NCBI RefSeq assembly: GCF_001570425.1
Contig: NZ_BCSX01000049.1
Location: forward strand, 28,191 to 92,190
Reading direction: 5' to 3'
Length of the DNA stretch: 64,000 nt
Origin: Mycolicibacterium brisbanense
Lineage (GTDB): Bacteria; Actinomycetota; Actinomycetes; Mycobacteriales; Mycobacteriaceae
Shown: piece after piece, positions 61,216 to 64,000 of the stretch
How the letters are laid out: each line of letters starts with the position of its first letter
How positions within the stretch are numbered: position 1 is the stretch's first letter
Notes under the pieces: generated by a model
What the model was told of the DNA's origin: nothing
Databases searched by the model: none
Seen by the model: the letters and a program-made list of their open reading frames with translations, nothing else
Translations under genes and position numbers: made by a program

Positions 61216-62658
61216 TCAGACATCATCTTCGTCCTGTCGTAGAACCAGGCTGCCCCAACGCCATACCTTGTCCACGGCTTTGATGCGCTCAAAGCCAAGG
61301 GATTTCAGTGCCTGGCTGAACTGCTTTGGCCCCAATGGCATTGCGGACGTTCCAGGGTGCTCGCCGTAGAACCACTTCACGTACGCGTCCAGAATCTCCG
61401 TTGACGTCGGGTAATGTGCGCCACCGTCTTCCACTGCAGCATGTGCCTCTGACCCGACAAGACAACGTTCGTCGACAAACTTCCCCGCCTTGTTGTTGCT
61501 CATCCGATAACGCTTGGTTGCTATGCAAACCTCTTCTGGTTCCGCAAGCCCGTTTTGAATCGCGTCCTTGTATCCCTGGACCAAGCTGGTGAGGATGCCG
61601 TCGGCCTCAGTCTGCGTTGCGAGCTTCTCGGCCAGCTGTTCGTCTTGGTCAGCCTCAGCCAGCTCCACCATGAACGGAACTGTTTTCATACGCTTCCACA
61701 CACCCATGTCATTGGCGTCGACCTGTGGCAGGTTGTTGGTCACCATCACCAGAAGCCAAGACACCGGCATCTGTACTTCGTTCTTGTGCATGGCGCGAGC
61801 GTTGACAAACTGGTTGCCGGTGAGTTCCTTCATCAAAGCGGCATTGAGCTTTCGACCCTCGTTGATTTCGGCCGTAACGACAAATCGCCTGCCACGCAGG
61901 GAGAACAGGCGTGTGGGGTGCGGCGAACCCTTCTGTTCCAGTAGCAGCTCCGAATTTGCCTGATAACCATATCCATTCAGGCCACCCAACGCGGTAATGA
62001 CGGCTTCGTAGGTTTTGCTCTTGCCGTTGCGTCCCTTTGGCCCGTGTAGCACGGCAAGCATGTTCGGCTCCGGCAATGTGCCAGATAGTGCTCCCTTTCC
62101 GAACACGCGTAGTAGATACTGCCGCACCGCCTTTGGCAATATCCGATCAAGGTGGGCATCCCACACAGGACCAATTGTGTCTCGGTGGTCCCCGAAGTAG
62201 CGTCCGTGCGTGACTCGTGTCATGAGGTCGGCGGGATCGTGCTTCTTCACCTGAAAGGTCCGAAGGTTCAGTGTCCCGTTAGGCATGTTGAGTAGGTATG
62301 GGTCTGCGTCCAGCTGCTGGATGGACCGGGCGAACACTGGATTGCTCTCGGCCATCTTCAGCACGCCCTGAACGCCGCTGGCTGTGCTCCAGCACTTCTT
62401 TACGTCAGCCAGTAGCTTCTCCGCTCTCTGCGGGTCTGTTGGCTGCAAGTTGACCGCTCGGATGCCCGCGCGTTTCAGCGTTACTTTCACTGCCTCAATG
62501 CTTTTGCCGATATCGTCCTCCTGCCAGTATTTCCCGGTCCAGTAGAACCATCCAGTTGGGGTGTTTTTCACATGGATCAGATGGCCTTTGAAGTACCGTG
62601 CCAGAAAGTGGGACAGTCGCACCTGTCCTGCGTGGTCGTTGGTGTTGAACGGGCTCAC
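61216..62658 (-). CDS. SF3/D5-type replicative helicase of the element
   Basis: The protein has 480 residues. The N-terminal D5_N-like region has FLARYFKGHLIHVKNTPTGW and YWTGKYWQED. The SF3 ATPase follows, with Walker A HGPKGRNGKSKTYEAV (about 204-219), LFSLRGRRFVVTAEINEGRK and the sensor region SWLLVMVTNNLPQVD. A winged-helix end follows. It would unwind the element's origin. GTG 62658 overlaps the stop of the upstream primase gene by 4 nt (GTGA), so the two replication proteins are coupled. A candidate origin lies immediately downstream. Confidence 0.88.
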   Translation of the reverse strand: MSPFNTNDHAGQVRLSHFLARYFKGHLIHVKNTPTGWFYWTGKYWQEDDIGKSIEAVKVTLKRAGIRAVNLQPTDPQRAEKLLADVKKCWSTASGVQGVLKMAESNPVFARSIQQLDADPYLLNMPNGTLNLRTFQVKKHDPADLMTRVTHGRYFGDHRDTIGPVWDAHLDRILPKAVRQYLLRVFGKGALSGTLPEPNMLAVLHGPKGRNGKSKTYEAVITALGGLNGYGYQANSELLLEQKGSPHPTRLFSLRGRRFVVTAEINEGRKLNAALMKELTGNQFVNARAMHKNEVQMPVSWLLVMVTNNLPQVDANDMGVWKRMKTVPFMVELAEADQDEQLAEKLATQTEADGILTSLVQGYKDAIQNGLAEPEEVCIATKRYRMSNNKAGKFVDERCLVGSEAHAAVEDGGAHYPTSTEILDAYVKWFYGEHPGTSAMPLGPKQFSQALKSLGFERIKAVDKVWRWGSLVLRQDEDDV

Positions 62659-63701
62659 TTGTCGTTGCCTTTGCCTTCCAGCGTTCCGGCAACACATGCC
62701 GTCCTATCCCACTTGGCTCTTAGTGGACCTTCTTCCAAGTTCGCCACCTGTCCAACCGCGTAGGCCACCAGGGACTCAAACTGGTCAGGGTCCAGCTGTC
62801 TGCCCGCTTTGGCGTACTGCCGCTGCGCCCACAGCTGTATCTGCTCTACGGCATTGGCAAACCCGTACCTACCGCCCTTAGCCTCCCTAGCGGCAAAACA
62901 GAGGGAATCCCGTACGGCATTGCGAACGCTGTCAGGGTTGCGCAGCTTAGCGGTACGGATCACGTGTGGGACAACGTCGGCCTGTGGCCCCTGCCAATAC
63001 CTCTTGTCAAAGGCTTTCACCTCTGCGGCACTAGCGGCTCCACCCCTCCCGCCCGGTTGCTGTACCGGCAGGCCTTCTAGATAGGACTGCGGCAGTAGGG
63101 GTATTGAGTCAGTCGGCGGCAAAATGCCGTGCTTACTACGTGTCCCATCAGGAAGGTACAGCGCATAGCGGTTCCCTGTGTGGTGCCAGCTCGGCGGTGC
63201 CACCAGGTAGCGGTGGTGATGGTCTAGGAACTCAATCCCACTGTTGGCGACTTCCTTTGGATAGAAGCCGATTGGGATTCGATACAGGCGTATGCCACTG
63301 ACACCGTCGACCCGTGCCGTGACTCGATACGTTGCCGGCAAGGGGCCGTAGCGGGCCTCCCAGTCACGTAGGGTCTCAGCACCACCCTTACCCTCATATG
63401 CGTCTATATCGAACCCGAGCACACCGGCGGGCAGGCGAAGGCCTAGAGACAGTGTGCCGGGCACACGCATGGCCAGCACCCTTAAGGCGTGCACGGCGTC
63501 GGTTTCGACCTGTGCGACCGTGGCGTTGCGGCCCTCGTAACCGTGTCGCCCCTTTACCCACGGCAGCTTGTATCGGCCTTTGTGTTCCTTGCCCACGGGT
63601 ATGGGAGCCCAACCGTGCCTATAGTTTTCGACGGCAAGGGCTACGTAACTGTGCAGTGGTGGATTAGCGGGCGGGACAGGCCGGGTCGCATCGGGTACCA
63701 T
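62655..63701 (-). CDS. Prim-Pol domain primase/polymerase of the element
   Basis: The protein has 348 residues. The N-terminal Prim-Pol fold (about 15-200) has PLHSYVALAVENYRHGWAPI, the catalytic DxD in VLGFDIDAY (Asp98, Asp100) and HHHRYLVAPPSWHHTGNRYA, which supplies the conserved His. A C-terminal helical segment (about 255-330) probably couples to the helicase. Together with the SF3 helicase it forms a compact replication module, as in actinobacterial integrative elements and satellites. ATG 63701 follows AAAGGAAG. Its promoter must lie in the 266-bp region to the right. Confidence 0.85.
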   Translation of the reverse strand: MVPDATRPVPPANPPLHSYVALAVENYRHGWAPIPVGKEHKGRYKLPWVKGRHGYEGRNATVAQVETDAVHALRVLAMRVPGTLSLGLRLPAGVLGFDIDAYEGKGGAETLRDWEARYGPLPATYRVTARVDGVSGIRLYRIPIGFYPKEVANSGIEFLDHHHRYLVAPPSWHHTGNRYALYLPDGTRSKHGILPPTDSIPLLPQSYLEGLPVQQPGGRGGAASAAEVKAFDKRYWQGPQADVVPHVIRTAKLRNPDSVRNAVRDSLCFAAREAKGGRYGFANAVEQIQLWAQRQYAKAGRQLDPDQFESLVAYAVGQVANLEEGPLRAKWDRTACVAGTLEGKGNDK

Positions 63702-63940
63702 CGCATGTACTTCCTTTCTGCCGACGGGTGCCGTTCTCTCCTAACAAAATTGAGCGGCGCTCGTCGTTTCTTATGTCGTATCAACGGTTTTCATTTGTCC
63801 CGCCTTTAAATCAGGCTGATGATTGGGTGATGGGCTAGGCGCAAGCGACACTCTCGGTGGTTTAAGTGCTGTGGCTGTACTCGGATGTGTCACTGTGGCG
63901 TGTTCCCCGTGATTGAGACCAGCCTGTTTTAGAGTCCTGT

Positions 63941-63956
63941 GGCCCGAGGTCGGGCC
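63941..63956. promoter_or_regulatory. Palindrome before the rightward gene
   Basis: GGCCCGA (63941-63947) and TCGGGCC (63950-63956) are a perfect 7-bp inverted repeat with a 2-bp centre, ending 11 bp before the ATG of the rightward gene. It lies in the divergent region with the Prim-Pol operon and could be an operator for the element's switch. Confidence 0.4.
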
Positions 63957-63967
63957 GAGAAGGGACG

Positions 63968-64000
63968 ATGACACGCATGGCTGGTCGTAAGCGGCATTCC
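63968..64000 (+). CDS. Start of a rightward gene, cut by the window end
   Basis: ATG 63968 is preceded by GAGAAGGGACG, a good ribosome-binding site, and the frame reads MTRMAGRKRHS to the window end (a second ATG is at 63977). Divergent from the replication operon, it is well placed for an element regulator or excisionase, but only 11 codons are visible, so no function can be given. Confidence 0.5.
   Translation, partial: MTRMAGRKRHS

Noticed and set aside
63645..63707. Short leader peptide before the Prim-Pol gene (20 residues from an ATG at 63707)
   Set aside because: The ATG has a well-placed ribosome-binding site but the frame overlaps the primase start and shows no attenuator structure; too little evidence.
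63771..63974. 67-codon frame on the - strand beyond the Prim-Pol gene
   Set aside because: It starts at a GTG without a ribosome-binding site, overlaps the better-supported rightward start at 63968 and covers the likely divergent promoter region.
1..64000. CRISPR array
   Set aside because: No regularly spaced direct repeats were seen; the short repeats at 54987-55054 and 61111-61201 are few and differ in layout.

Overview
The window is high-GC actinobacterial chromosome, almost certainly from a rapidly growing Mycobacterium (Mycolicibacterium). Supporting evidence includes a mycothiol-dependent formaldehyde dehydrogenase (mscR) followed by its MBL-fold partner, a DUF3145 protein, an MmpL transporter, a UfaA1-type fatty-acid methyltransferase, a cutinase-like protein, a PE-PPE-domain protein, three DUF4185 proteins (the GH183 D-arabinan-cleaving family) and a deazaflavin(F420)-type nitroreductase. 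Gene order around 3.7-15.5 kb recalls, from memory only, the M. tuberculosis Rv2253-Rv2264c neighbourhood.

Layout. 0-3.7 kb: a TetR regulator (cut by the window edge) divergent from a tightly overlapping SDR / patatin / Baeyer-Villiger monooxygenase operon. 3.7-15.5 kb: conserved chromosomal genes (DUF3145, serine hydrolase, mscR + MBL hydrolase, StyA-like monooxygenase, SHOCT membrane protein, LapA protein, SABATH-type methyltransferase, IlvX-like ThDP enzyme, Hsp70-like protein). 15.5-18.1 kb: a DapB-like oxidoreductase, then a divergent TetR/SDR pair. 18.1-27.2 kb: a secreted protein overlapping a DUF4185 protein, a complete peptide-type ABC importer operon, an SDR, DUF1918 and a second DUF4185 protein. 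27.3-33.7 kb: stress and signalling genes (CsbD, NarL-type histidine kinase, PE-PPE protein, HAMP adenylate cyclase, Ser/Thr kinase). 33.8-37.2 kb: a formamide/amide cluster. 37.3-51.7 kb: MmpL, a TetR-controlled FAD monooxygenase with a very clear operator/promoter, a nitroreductase, the third DUF4185 protein, cutinase, lipoproteins, a 657-residue aconitase, UfaA1-like methyltransferase and TenA.

The accessory part begins near 51.7 kb. A 1048-residue protein (51674-54820) carries an N-terminal LQRTAGN motif, typical of cargo of extracellular contractile injection systems and polymorphic toxins, and an HEARH zinc-protease-like motif. Just beyond it, 54901-54941 is only the 3' half of a tRNA with anticodon CAT: the left attachment site (attL) of an integrated element that runs rightward out of the window. 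The element carries a P-loop ATPase with no obvious housekeeping role, a tyrosine integrase and a small serine recombinase (coupled by TAATG), a zinc-motif phage-type gene split by an IS3-family insertion sequence, an SF3-type helicase and a Prim-Pol primase. No capsid, tail or terminase large-subunit gene is visible, so it looks like a phage satellite or integrative plasmid rather than a full prophage, although its right end is not seen. Between the helicase and the interrupted gene lies a 34+34 bp inverted repeat containing four copies of a GCACCACTT-like motif, the best candidate for the element's replication origin.

The main points for follow-up are the tRNA remnant, the exact in-frame repair of the IS-interrupted gene (3-bp target duplication CAC), the iteron dyad, the orphan effector-like protein beside the attachment site, and the ATPase at the element's edge as a candidate defence gene.
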